A stretch of DNA of 15,525 nt from an uncultured Bacilli bacterium. Its GTDB lineage: Bacteria > Bacillota_I > Bacilli_A > RF39 > UBA660. The position numbers and the translations under genes are program-made. Below, one piece after another: positions 1 to 5,623 of this stretch. Within the stretch, counting starts at the first letter, position 1. Each line of letters opens with the position of its first letter. The stretch covers positions 1 to 15,525 of the forward strand of contig CANROY010000028.1 of the NCBI GenBank assembly GCA_947632355.1, given 5' to 3'. The notes under the pieces are model-generated. The model had not been told where the DNA came from, ran no database searches, and worked only from the letters and a program-made list of their open reading frames with translations.

Positions 1-42
1 ACTTTTATATTGTTTGATAAGTTCTTTGTAAAGTAATATCAA
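1..42 (-). CDS. 5' end of an unidentified gene, cut by the window edge
   Basis: Reading leftwards from a TTG codon at 42-40, the frame is open to the window edge (14 codons, beginning M/L-I-L-L-Y-K-E-L-I-K-Q-Y). The start is supported by a good ribosome binding site, AGAGGTGA at about 55-48, five bases upstream, and by a clear sigma-A-type promoter at 91-63 directly before it. A GTG in the same frame at 51-49 lies inside the ribosome binding site and is less likely to be the start. The visible residues are amphipathic and too few to name a family. The coding call rests on the promoter, binding site and open frame together. Confidence 0.45.
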   Translation of the reverse strand, partial: MILLYKELIKQYKS

Positions 43-61
43 TTCAATCACCTCTTGATAT

Positions 62-118
62 AATTTTAAAGTAAATTACCACAATAGTCAATCGAATGTG
101 GTAATTTACTTTAAAATT
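62..118. repeat. 22-bp perfect inverted repeat around a promoter
   Basis: Arms at 62-83 and 97-118 are perfect reverse complements (22 bp) with a 13-base centre (84-96). The left arm contains the spacer and -10 of the minus-strand promoter, and the centre contains its -35. The plus-strand arm also carries a TAAAAT but has no matching -35, so only one direction looks like a promoter. There is no U-run after the arms, so it does not look like a terminator. A large operator or a cruciform-forming site is the likeliest reading (inference). Confidence 0.7.
63..91 (-). promoter_or_regulatory. Sigma-A promoter of the left-edge gene
   Basis: On the minus strand, -35 TTGACT (91-86) and -10 TAAAAT (68-63) are separated by exactly 17 bases. 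Transcription would begin near 56, at the ribosome binding site, giving a leader of about 15 bases. The -35 lies in the central gap of a long inverted repeat, and the spacer and -10 lie in one of its arms. Confidence 0.65.
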
Positions 119-219
119 GTTATACTTTAATTTTCAAAAATTAAAAATTTTTCTAAACCAACATAAACCTTTCTAAATATTAGTAGAACTTAATTAAACT
201 AATATATATTAAAACACAC

Positions 220-240
220 AAAAATGGAGCCTTTCGGCTC
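220..240 (-). terminator. Short GAAA-loop hairpin with U-run, likely terminator
   Basis: On the minus strand the sequence reads GAGCC-GAAA-GGCTC (240-227), then CA and five T. A 5-bp GC-rich stem closed by a GNRA tetraloop and followed by Ts is typical of a small intrinsic terminator. The plus direction has no T-run. It lies downstream of the larger terminator at 371-414 and would catch read-through or end a second short minus-strand RNA. Confidence 0.45.
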
Positions 241-298
241 TTTCAGGGGGGCTGGTTGTTTATGTTCTCCAAATCTATAAACAGAAAGGATGGTAGTT

Positions 299-373
299 AT
301 GACGAAGAATGAATCTCATCATTTACTCGTTGTTATAGTTATGAAATTCGAAAATTTTTTACGCTTGACATAA
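299..373 (+). CDS. Candidate 24-residue small protein
   Basis: ATG at 299 opens a 24-codon frame ending in TAA at 371. AAAGGATGG at about 285-293 gives a good ribosome binding site seven to nine bases upstream. The peptide begins MTKNESHHLLVVIVMKF, with a polar start, a short hydrophobic core (LLVVIVM) and a basic end. It lies in a stretch of clearly higher GC (about 43% over 226-333) than the flank at 119-220 (roughly 17%). I see no convincing promoter upstream. A minus-strand promoter at 489-461 faces its 3' end, so an antisense-controlled type I toxin arrangement is conceivable. I do not recognise the peptide as a known toxin, and it may be chance. Confidence 0.3.
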   Translation: MTKNESHHLLVVIVMKFENFLRLT

Positions 374-414
374 AAAACGCGCCATATCATAAGAGAATTC
401 TTATGATATAACGC
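371..414 (-). terminator. Intrinsic terminator of the minus strand
   Basis: Arms 400-414 and 379-393 pair over 15 bp around a 6-base loop (394-399), followed on the minus strand by six T (377-372). Two pairs are G-U wobbles in the minus-strand RNA but would be C-A mismatches in plus-strand RNA, which fixes the direction. It can end transcripts of the 493-2070 gene or of the short RNA started at about 454. Its first arm (positions 410-414) overlaps another possible hairpin (410-415 with 428-433), giving an attenuator-like choice of folds. Confidence 0.7.
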
Positions 415-454
415 CACAAACCTTTAAGGCGTTACCTTATATCGGTAACACTAC
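372..454 (-). ncRNA. Candidate short structured RNA of about 80 nt
   Basis: This is the interval between the predicted start of the 489-461 promoter and the T-run of the terminator. It contains three overlapping stems: 444-449 with 431-436 (GTTACC/GGTAAC), 428-433 with 410-415 (AACGCC/GGCGTT), and the terminator 400-414 with 379-393. It has no ORF of note. It could be an independent small RNA, an antisense RNA meeting the small ORF at 299-373, or simply a leader. The evidence is promoter plus folding potential only. Confidence 0.3.
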
Positions 455-460
455 ATCTTG

Positions 461-489
461 ATTATAATATATTTTTATAGATTTTGCAA
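461..489 (-). promoter_or_regulatory. Promoter just after the surface-protein gene
   Basis: On the minus strand, TTGCAA (489-484) and a perfect TATAAT (466-461) are 17 bases apart, beginning four bases past the stop of the 493-2070 gene. The predicted start is near 454. The first thing transcribed is the set of hairpins ending in the terminator at 371. The same -35/-10 pair and spacing occur before murA. Confidence 0.5.
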
Positions 490-492
490 ATT

Positions 493-2070
493 TTATTGTG
501 GTGTTAATACAATACGGAAAGAATTAATAGCACCAGCTTGACCAGGACGGTGAATAAAAGCGAAAATTCCCGCTCCAGCCCCATAAGAACATGGTCCGCC
601 ACGGGCCATGAATGGATTAATGCTTTGTTCACTAACAAAATATGCATAATCCTCATTCCAAGAACTTACTCTTCCATTTTCTGTATAATATTTTTTTATA
701 CCAAAAGGACCCAATTCTCCTGTTGCATCTCCCAATATTCTTCCGCTATAATCATTCACATTTCGGTGTAAATATAAATCTATGTACTTTTCATCTTCTA
801 TTTCTGTAATATTTAATCCACTTTGATTAAGTTCTATATTTTCTAAATGAATATCTGAAGCATTAGTAGCATTCGTAAAGGCTGCGGCTACGTACTCCCA
901 AGCGCTACCACTCATATCGTAAATACCAGTATAATTATTAGTAGTAGAGGCTAATGTACTTTTTAGTTTTTTATAATCATAAGAACCTTTAAAATTTCCC
1001 TCTGCATTTGCTTCTTCTCCGGGTTTTACATTTTTATAATCTTTATATGCATTAAATCCATCTATAGGTGGATTAATTGCTGCATATCCTGTTACATAAA
1101 TGCCATTATTATTTATTCTTACTTCTTCACATGTTTCATTATTACATCTTCCATAGATACTTTGTGTTAGATAAGCAACTGCTCCCCATTCCGTATTTTT
1201 CATCATATGACTATCTAAATCTCTTTGATAGGCATAACTTGTTTTATAGGCATTTCCTACACTTATATTTCTCCAACTATATACATTTGGTTTGATGATT
1301 ACTTTTGTTGAATCATTTTCATCTTTTCGAGCATTTGGTTCAGTCCAACTACTGGTTAAAGTAACATTATTTAGATCCTGATTTTGATTGTATCCTGTTT
1401 CAAATTTTCCCACCCATATGCCATGGCTATTAGGAAATGCAGTAAACGCAGGATGCGTCATCCATTCTCCTACATCACACTTTCCACTTTCTCCTGATAT
1501 TCCTGGTGTTTTACATTCTGTCTCCCCATTTTCATTTGTTACATTATCTTCTGTATCCTCTAATCCGAATTTTATTTCAATGGCTTGGGCTTTATTTTCT
1601 GGTTCTGAAGAATCAACTGAATCATACTTTCCTAAGTTAAATAACTTGTATTTATATTTCGGTATCCATACAAAATAACTTTCTATATTTTCTTCAGGTA
1701 TTTCTTCATCATTCTTTGGTTCTGTTGCACCATCTACAAGTATAACTGCGTTTGCCCACTTCTTCTCTGCATAACTATACCATTTATCTTTTATATCGGC
1801 TTTAGTTACTTTTCCATTATCATCTATCTGTACCGGTATTAATTTTTCACCTGTTTTACTTTTGAGTACCGGATAAGCGCCATTTAAAATTTCTTCTTTG
1901 TAGACAAAATCCGGTACAGTTCCATTTAGTGCATCAAACGTTTTTTCTTCCTTATACAAAGCAAAAGTTCGATATAAGGTTATTCCACCAATTAGAAGTA
2001 GTATTCCTACTATACTACCAATAACTATTTGTTTTTGTTTCTTATTTTTCGTAAATTTTTTTAGTTTCAT
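493..2070 (-). CDS. Membrane-anchored FGE/C-type-lectin-like surface protein (paralog A)
   Basis: The 525-residue protein has a basic N-terminus, one membrane segment (about residues 15-33) and no lipobox, followed by a large extracellular part. From about residue 130 it resembles the SUMF1/formylglycine-generating-enzyme type of C-type lectin fold: FVWIPKYKYK, GIWVGKFETG, YTGIYDMSGSAWEY and a C-terminal ARGG...NSFRIVL. The paired active-site cysteines of true FGE are not evident, so a binding or structural role is more likely than catalysis. The region HMMKNTEWGAVAYLTQSIYG is identical in the paralog at the right end of the window, while the loops and the last 40 residues differ strongly. 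The start is ATG at 2070, with AGAGGAG 11 bases upstream. The promoter carries two operator dyads and lies back to back with an Xre-type regulator. The ligand is unknown. Confidence 0.85.
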   Translation of the reverse strand: MKLKKFTKNKKQKQIVIGSIVGILLLIGGITLYRTFALYKEEKTFDALNGTVPDFVYKEEILNGAYPVLKSKTGEKLIPVQIDDNGKVTKADIKDKWYSYAEKKWANAVILVDGATEPKNDEEIPEENIESYFVWIPKYKYKLFNLGKYDSVDSSEPENKAQAIEIKFGLEDTEDNVTNENGETECKTPGISGESGKCDVGEWMTHPAFTAFPNSHGIWVGKFETGYNQNQDLNNVTLTSSWTEPNARKDENDSTKVIIKPNVYSWRNISVGNAYKTSYAYQRDLDSHMMKNTEWGAVAYLTQSIYGRCNNETCEEVRINNNGIYVTGYAAINPPIDGFNAYKDYKNVKPGEEANAEGNFKGSYDYKKLKSTLASTTNNYTGIYDMSGSAWEYVAAAFTNATNASDIHLENIELNQSGLNITEIEDEKYIDLYLHRNVNDYSGRILGDATGELGPFGIKKYYTENGRVSSWNEDYAYFVSEQSINPFMARGGPCSYGAGAGIFAFIHRPGQAGAINSFRIVLTPQ

Positions 2071-2092
2071 TATTACAATGCTCCTCTACCGC

Positions 2093-2111
2093 AGACTAGC
2101 GTTGCTAGTCT
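2093..2111. promoter_or_regulatory. Operator dyad copy 1 (AGACTA-N7-TAGTCT)
   Basis: AGACTA (2093-2098), seven bases, TAGTCT (2106-2111); the dyad extends by GC on each side to 8-bp arms. It lies just downstream of the predicted start of the surface-protein transcript. Sequence and spacing match the second copy at 2141-2159 exactly outside the centre. The likely ligand is the adjacent Xre-type regulator (inference). Confidence 0.65.
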
Positions 2112-2123
2112 ATTATTATAATT

Positions 2124-2153
2124 AATATACCATCAGTTATAGACTAGTGTCAA
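2124..2153 (-). promoter_or_regulatory. Promoter of surface-protein gene A
   Basis: On the minus strand, TTGACA (2153-2148, perfect -35) and TATATT (2129-2124) are 18 bases apart. The predicted start is near 2117 and the leader is about 45 bases. The -35 fills six of the seven central bases of an operator dyad, so a bound repressor would hide it. Confidence 0.7.
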
Positions 2154-2159
2154 TAGTCT
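2141..2159. promoter_or_regulatory. Operator dyad copy 2, centred on the -35
   Basis: AGACTA (2141-2146), GTGTCAA, TAGTCT (2154-2159). The centre is 48 bp from the centre of copy 1, and this copy encloses the minus-strand -35 TTGACA. It lies 52 bases before the start codon of the divergent regulator, so it could also control that gene. Confidence 0.65.
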
Positions 2160-2211
2160 TGTTTGCAAAATCAAAAGTATAAATTGATAGTATTTAATTA
2201 AGAGGTGCATT

Positions 2212-2442
2212 ATGGAATTTAAAGCAAATGATTATAAAACAAATGAAATATTAAAATTTATTCGACAAAATGCAGATATGACACAAGAACAACTAGCAAA
2301 AGAACTTAAGAAATCTAAAAATTGGGTTAAGAATAATGAACAAGGACTTAATCGTTATTTTTTTGAAGACCTAATTAAAGTTGCTAATATCTGTAATGTG
2401 GATATTATTTTTAAAGAAAGAAAGCAAAAGTTAAACAAGTAG
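2212..2442 (+). CDS. Xre/Cro-type HTH regulator, divergent from surface gene A
   Basis: This 76-residue single-domain protein has the Cro/C1-type layout: MTQEQLAKELKKSKNWVKN forms helix 2-turn-helix 3 (about residues 23-41), then an EQG motif and FFEDLIKVANICNVDIIFKE as the last helices. There is no sensor or partner domain. AAGAGGTG lies five bases before the ATG. Two identical dyad operators in the 141-base gap to surface gene A strongly suggest that it represses that gene and possibly itself. Its own promoter is not clear; a TTGCAA (2163-2168) and TAGTAT (2188-2193) are 19 apart, which is poor. The last 12 bases overlap the 3' end of the convergent SGNH gene. Known family members act as dimers on palindromes. 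Confidence 0.85.
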   Translation: MEFKANDYKTNEILKFIRQNADMTQEQLAKELKKSKNWVKNNEQGLNRYFFEDLIKVANICNVDIIFKERKQKLNK

Positions 2443-3132
2443 CATTGTTGATATTTCACTGCTTTCTTTTATTTTATAAAAGATAAATTCTTGGCCTTTA
2501 TAATTTATATAATAATTCTTTTTATTTAAGAAGAAATCATTGTGTTGATAAAGGTTAGAGATATCCACAAAGACAATCTTATATTGTTTTGCAAGATTAC
2601 TTAATTGTTCATTTATTTTTTTTACTTTAGTTTCATTTATAAAATGAGTAGGATATAAACTCAACATATAAACTTTTTTATCATTCAATTTGCGTATTTC
2701 TTTTAATACGTCTTCATATTTTTTTAGAAAACCATTTATTTTTGTAGAACCTAAGGTATTCTTTTTTGCATAGTTATTTAATTCATCCATTCCTAAAGCA
2801 AGTGTTATGATATCTGCTTCTTTTATAGCTTGCTTTATTTTTATTTTATGGTCAATATTTTCTACATTGTTATTTATTTTGGTTAATAAACTAGCGGCGG
2901 TTTCATCAATTTCATTAAAATTTTTATAGTAGTGTTCTAATTGCTTTTGTTCGTGCAAATCATCTCGTAAATAATCATTAAAGTTATAGCCTTCTACTTG
3001 ATAAGGTGTCATACCTGTAGAAAGACCATCTCCTAGGGCAAGTAGATTCAAATTATCTTTATCCGTATAAAAATAAATAATGGATGTGAACAACGTTCCT
3101 AAAAGAATAATCAGTATAATTTTATATTTCAT
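2431..3132 (-). CDS. SGNH/GDSL-like membrane-anchored protein with altered catalytic residues
   Basis: This 233-residue protein has an uncleaved-looking N-terminal membrane segment (residues 4-22) followed by an SGNH-like domain. Block I reads LLALGDGLSTG (31-40), where the family has GDS-L: the nucleophile serine position is Gly36, although Ser38 lies two residues on. Block III is LALGMDEL (111-118) in place of GxND. The C-terminal block reads YINYKG (208-213) where the family has HPNxxG preceded by the catalytic Asp, so Asp and His seem replaced. The fold call rests on block order and the hydrophobic strands around each block; hydrolase activity is doubtful. The start is ATG at 3132, with GGGGGAA just upstream. 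It follows murA by 33 bases, with a weak hairpin between. Confidence 0.7.
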   Translation of the reverse strand: MKYKIILIILLGTLFTSIIYFYTDKDNLNLLALGDGLSTGMTPYQVEGYNFNDYLRDDLHEQKQLEHYYKNFNEIDETAASLLTKINNNVENIDHKIKIKQAIKEADIITLALGMDELNNYAKKNTLGSTKINGFLKKYEDVLKEIRKLNDKKVYMLSLYPTHFINETKVKKINEQLSNLAKQYKIVFVDISNLYQHNDFFLNKKNYYINYKGQEFIFYKIKESSEISTMLLV

Positions 3133-3142
3133 AATTCCCCCA

Positions 3143-3170
3143 AATAAAAATAGTAGTTTCTACTACTATT
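3143..3170 (-). terminator. Weak terminator after murA
   Basis: On the minus strand, AATAGTAG (3170-3163) pairs with CTACTATT (3156-3149) over an 8-bp stem with a 6-base loop, followed by TTTATTT. It overlaps the murA stop codon. The stem is AT-rich, so termination may be partial and the SGNH gene may be reached by read-through. Confidence 0.45.
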
Positions 3171-4422
3171 CTATTTCTTCTATGTGAATATTAGCACCAA
3201 CATTGGATAGTTTATTGACTAAATTTTCATAGCCTCTTAAGATAAACTGGATGTTAGTAATTGAAGTTTCTCCTTCTGCTGCAAGCGCTGCTAAGAAAAG
3301 AGTTGCACCAGCACGTAAATCACTTGCTTCTACATTGGTACCTACAAAATTACAAGGCCCTGTAATTGTTTCTATGTTATCTTCTATCTCTATATTGGCT
3401 CCCATTTGTTGTAAGTATTTTACGTGTCCCATTCGTTTTTCATAAATCGTTTCAATAACGTGAGAAGTTCCATTTGCTTTGGCAAGAAGGACACAAATCG
3501 GTTGGGCAAGATCCGTTGGATATCCAGGATAAACTTGTGTTTTAATATCGGTGGCTTTTAAATTCTCACATTTGCTAATTGTAATTTCATTTACTTTTTG
3601 GGTATATTTTACGTTCATTTCACGAAGTTTACCAAGAATACTTGATAAATGTTCTGGAATAATATTTGATATGGTTAAATTTTCTCCAAGTAGTGCTCCT
3701 GCGATTAAGTAAGTTCCGGCCTCTATTCGGTCAGGTATTACATCTACCATAGCACGACCTAATTTTTTTACTCCAGTAATTTTAATGGTACTTGTTCCTG
3801 CTCCCCTAATATTGGCTCCCATATTGCTTAAGAAAGAAGCAACATTAACAATTTCAGGTTCTTTTGCAGCATTATAAATCGTTGTTTGTCCTTCTGCTTT
3901 TACGCTTGCTAGCATTAAGTTAATGGTTGCACCAACACTTGGAAAATCTAGTGCAATTTCTGCTCCCTTTAACTCTTTGGCATCTATAATAAATTTACTA
4001 CCTTCCATTGTGATAGTGGCTCCTAAGGCTTCAAACCCCTTTAAATGATAATCGATTTGTCTTGCACCAAAGTTACATCCCCCGGGAAAATAAATCTCTA
4101 CGTGTTTAAACTTAGAAAGTAAAGCACCCATGAAATAGTATGAAGCACGTAATTTATTGGATAATTCTTCCGGTATAGTTGTATTTTGAATATTTTTTGA
4201 ATCAATTTTAATTGCATCTTCTTCTACAACTAATTTACCATTTAATAACTCTATAATTTGTTTTAAAACATCAACATCTGTAATTTTAGGAACATTATAA
4301 ATAACGGTTTCTTCATCTGATAAAATGGCAGCAGGAAGAAGAGCAACGACACTATTCTTTGCTCCATTTATCTTTATCGTTCCAGATAATTTTTGACCAC
4401 CTTGTATAACTAATCTTTGCAT
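3166..4422 (-). CDS. murA: UDP-N-acetylglucosamine 1-carboxyvinyltransferase
   Basis: This enzyme transfers enolpyruvate from phosphoenolpyruvate to UDP-GlcNAc, the first committed step of peptidoglycan synthesis, in the cytoplasm. At 418 residues it has the usual full length. Visible landmarks are INGAKN with Lys22 and Asn23, the fosfomycin-target loop PGGCNFGAR with the catalytic cysteine at 116, YPTDLAQP containing the conserved aspartate, and RAGATLFLAALAAEG near the end. The start is ATG at 4422 with AAGGA upstream. A strong promoter at 4476-4448 gives it a transcript independent of mntP. Firmicutes often carry two copies (murAA and murAB/murZ); the neighbourhood with prfA, prmC and spoIIR resembles the murAB locus of Bacillus, but the sequence alone does not tell me which copy this is. 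Confidence 0.97.
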   Translation of the reverse strand: MQRLVIQGGQKLSGTIKINGAKNSVVALLPAAILSDEETVIYNVPKITDVDVLKQIIELLNGKLVVEEDAIKIDSKNIQNTTIPEELSNKLRASYYFMGALLSKFKHVEIYFPGGCNFGARQIDYHLKGFEALGATITMEGSKFIIDAKELKGAEIALDFPSVGATINLMLASVKAEGQTTIYNAAKEPEIVNVASFLSNMGANIRGAGTSTIKITGVKKLGRAMVDVIPDRIEAGTYLIAGALLGENLTISNIIPEHLSSILGKLREMNVKYTQKVNEITISKCENLKATDIKTQVYPGYPTDLAQPICVLLAKANGTSHVIETIYEKRMGHVKYLQQMGANIEIEDNIETITGPCNFVGTNVEASDLRAGATLFLAALAAEGETSITNIQFILRGYENLVNKLSNVGANIHIEEIE

Positions 4423-4447
4423 TTAATCCCATTCCTTTATTTTCTTA

Positions 4448-4476
4448 ATTATATAATTTAATTATATGTTTTGCAA
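4448..4476 (-). promoter_or_regulatory. murA promoter
   Basis: On the minus strand, TTGCAA (4476-4471), a 17-base spacer, and a perfect TATAAT (4453-4448). The predicted start is near 4441, giving a leader of about 20 bases. It lies wholly in the gap between mntP and murA. Confidence 0.65.
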
Positions 4477-4486
4477 TTCAAGAATA

Positions 4487-5026
4487 TTAATATTTACATA
4501 AATGAAAGAAACCAATGACAATTAATAAAATACTTCCAAATACCGTTGCATAGGTTCCAAGTAAACGATTGGCATATTTTCCAATTAGTAGTCCTGTATA
4601 CGTAAAACAAAAACTCGTAATAGAAAAAATTAATACCGCAAGATACATATTACTCGTAATAGCACTTAAACCAATTCCCGTAGAAAAACTATCAATCGAT
4701 ACACCAATTGCAAACAAAAACATATTAACAAGATTCATTGATTTTGGTTTTTCACTTGGTTTAAACACTTCTATTAGCATTGTAAGGCCTAAATAAATTA
4801 AGATTATTCCGAGTAAAAAATTACTTCTTAACATAAAGATTTCCACTAATTTATTGCCAATGAGATTTCCTATTAAAGGCATAATAAAGTGCATAATACC
4901 AACAATAATCGAAAATACGAGACATCTTTTTTTAGAAATAGAACCAGTTCCAATTCCTAGAGAAAGAGAAAATGTATCCATACTGAGTGCAACAGCAATT
5001 GTAAATAGAGTTATGATTTCTTTCAC
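4487..5026 (-). CDS. mntP: MntP-family manganese efflux pump
   Basis: This 179-residue integral membrane protein has about six hydrophobic segments and the internal two-fold repeat of MntP: SMDTFSLSLG (Asp17) in the first half and SIDSFSTGIGL (Asp112) in the second. In the family these aspartates lie in the transport path, and the protein exports Mn(II) across the cytoplasmic membrane. The Bacillus homologue (ywlD) also sits close to spoIIR, supporting the name; the sporulation relative YtaF is the alternative. The start is GTG at 5026, seven bases after a strong AGGAGG. That binding site lies in one arm of a hairpin at 5029-5063, so initiation may depend on RNA folding. No yybP-ykoY-type Mn riboswitch fits in the 43-base gap to spoIIR. 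Confidence 0.9.
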   Translation of the reverse strand: MKEIITLFTIAVALSMDTFSLSLGIGTGSISKKRCLVFSIIVGIMHFIMPLIGNLIGNKLVEIFMLRSNFLLGIILIYLGLTMLIEVFKPSEKPKSMNLVNMFLFAIGVSIDSFSTGIGLSAITSNMYLAVLIFSITSFCFTYTGLLIGKYANRLLGTYATVFGSILLIVIGFFHLCKY

Positions 5027-5028
5027 AA

Positions 5029-5063
5029 AAAAACCTCCTACTTAACTATACGAGGAGATTTTT
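5029..5063 (-). promoter_or_regulatory. Hairpin hiding the mntP ribosome binding site
   Basis: In minus-strand RNA, AAAAAUCUCCU (5063-5053) pairs with AGGAGGUUUUU (5039-5029) around a 13-base loop, an 11-bp stem with one G-U pair, followed by further U's up to the GUG start at 5026. The AGGAGG arm is the mntP ribosome binding site. The same shape looks like an intrinsic terminator after spoIIR. It could therefore end spoIIR transcripts, restrict mntP translation, or both. Confidence 0.55.
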
Positions 5064-5069
5064 AAAAAA

Positions 5070-5576
5070 TTACATATATTTTTCAAATAAATCTTTTACA
5101 AAGAAACGATAGTCAACATCACTTACATTAGATTCTTCTGCATCCATTAAGCATAGTGGAGGAAATAGAACACACCACCAATTTTCTCCAGCACCATTAC
5201 CTAGAGTAACAACTAAAGACTCATAATTACCTTCGGGGTATTCGACTCCTTTGTATGTTTTTTTGGGAAAATAGTTTTGGCCATAATTTACTTTGTATTT
5301 TATATTGTAATTGTTTAACATTGTTTTCATTTCTGGAATTTTATTTTGGATTGTTTCTTTGGCACTATTTTTATTTGCTACATCCATTAAATCATCTTTT
5401 AAAATGGTTTCTATATTTTGCTTGATTTCCATTTTTGTTGCTTGGTCTTCAAAAGTATTACTATTGGCAATTACTCTCAAACGTATAGCACTATCTGGAA
5501 TAATATATTCTTCTTTACCATTTACTAAAAAGGATACAAAGACAACAAAAAATAAGACAATTATTATTTTTTTCAT
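5070..5576 (-). CDS. spoIIR: Stage II sporulation protein R
   Basis: In endospore formers SpoIIR is made in the forespore, secreted to the intermembrane space, and triggers SpoIIGA to process pro-sigma-E in the mother cell. The protein has an N-terminal signal segment (KKIIIVLFFVVFVSFLV), then the family signature IIPDSAIRLRVIANSN...EDQ, and near the end YPEGNYESLVVTLGNGAGENWWCVLFPPLC, a nearly diagnostic SpoIIR motif. I take ATG at 5576 (168 residues), five bases after AGGTGA; a GTG at 5585 in the same frame lies within that binding site. The start region sits in the loop of a long hairpin (5549-5607). No sigma-F-type promoter was recognised upstream. Its presence implies a sporulating lineage or recent descent from one. 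Confidence 0.95.
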   Translation of the reverse strand: MKKIIIVLFFVVFVSFLVNGKEEYIIPDSAIRLRVIANSNTFEDQATKMEIKQNIETILKDDLMDVANKNSAKETIQNKIPEMKTMLNNYNIKYKVNYGQNYFPKKTYKGVEYPEGNYESLVVTLGNGAGENWWCVLFPPLCLMDAEESNVSDVDYRFFVKDLFEKYM

Positions 5577-5607
5577 TTTTTTCACCTAAATAATAATGTC
5601 TTATTTT
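5549..5607 (-). promoter_or_regulatory. Long hairpin with the spoIIR start in its loop
   Basis: Positions 5588-5607 and 5549-5569 are complementary over 20 bp with a single bulged base (5559). The 18-base loop (5570-5587) contains both the ribosome binding site and the ATG of spoIIR. In the minus-strand RNA the second arm ends in a U-run (5550-5545), so the structure also resembles an intrinsic terminator for the upstream glycosyltransferase message. The stem is AT-rich. Confidence 0.55.
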
Positions 5608-5623
5608 AAATTTTTTTATTCAG

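Noticed and set aside
84..96. Invertible promoter segment between the 22-bp repeats
   Set aside because: The centre is only 13 bases, far too short for known invertases, and the promoter extends into one arm.
220..370. GC-rich island downstream of paralog A as a retroelement template repeat
   Set aside because: Compared by eye with the paralog A tail (493-620) it shows no shared stretches outside adenine positions, and no reverse transcriptase follows.
538..771. Plus-strand ORFs inside the minus-strand genes (for example 538-771, 1388-1678, 8180-8563, 9321-9647)
   Set aside because: They lie antisense to clearly coding frames, lack ribosome binding sites and look like no protein; they are shadows.
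493..2070. True formylglycine-generating enzyme activity for paralog A
   Set aside because: The fold motifs fit, but no active-site cysteine pair is evident and no sulfatase is nearby.
5027..5069. yybP-ykoY manganese riboswitch before mntP
   Set aside because: The gap is 43 bases and holds only one simple hairpin; the riboswitch needs roughly 100 bases and conserved loops.
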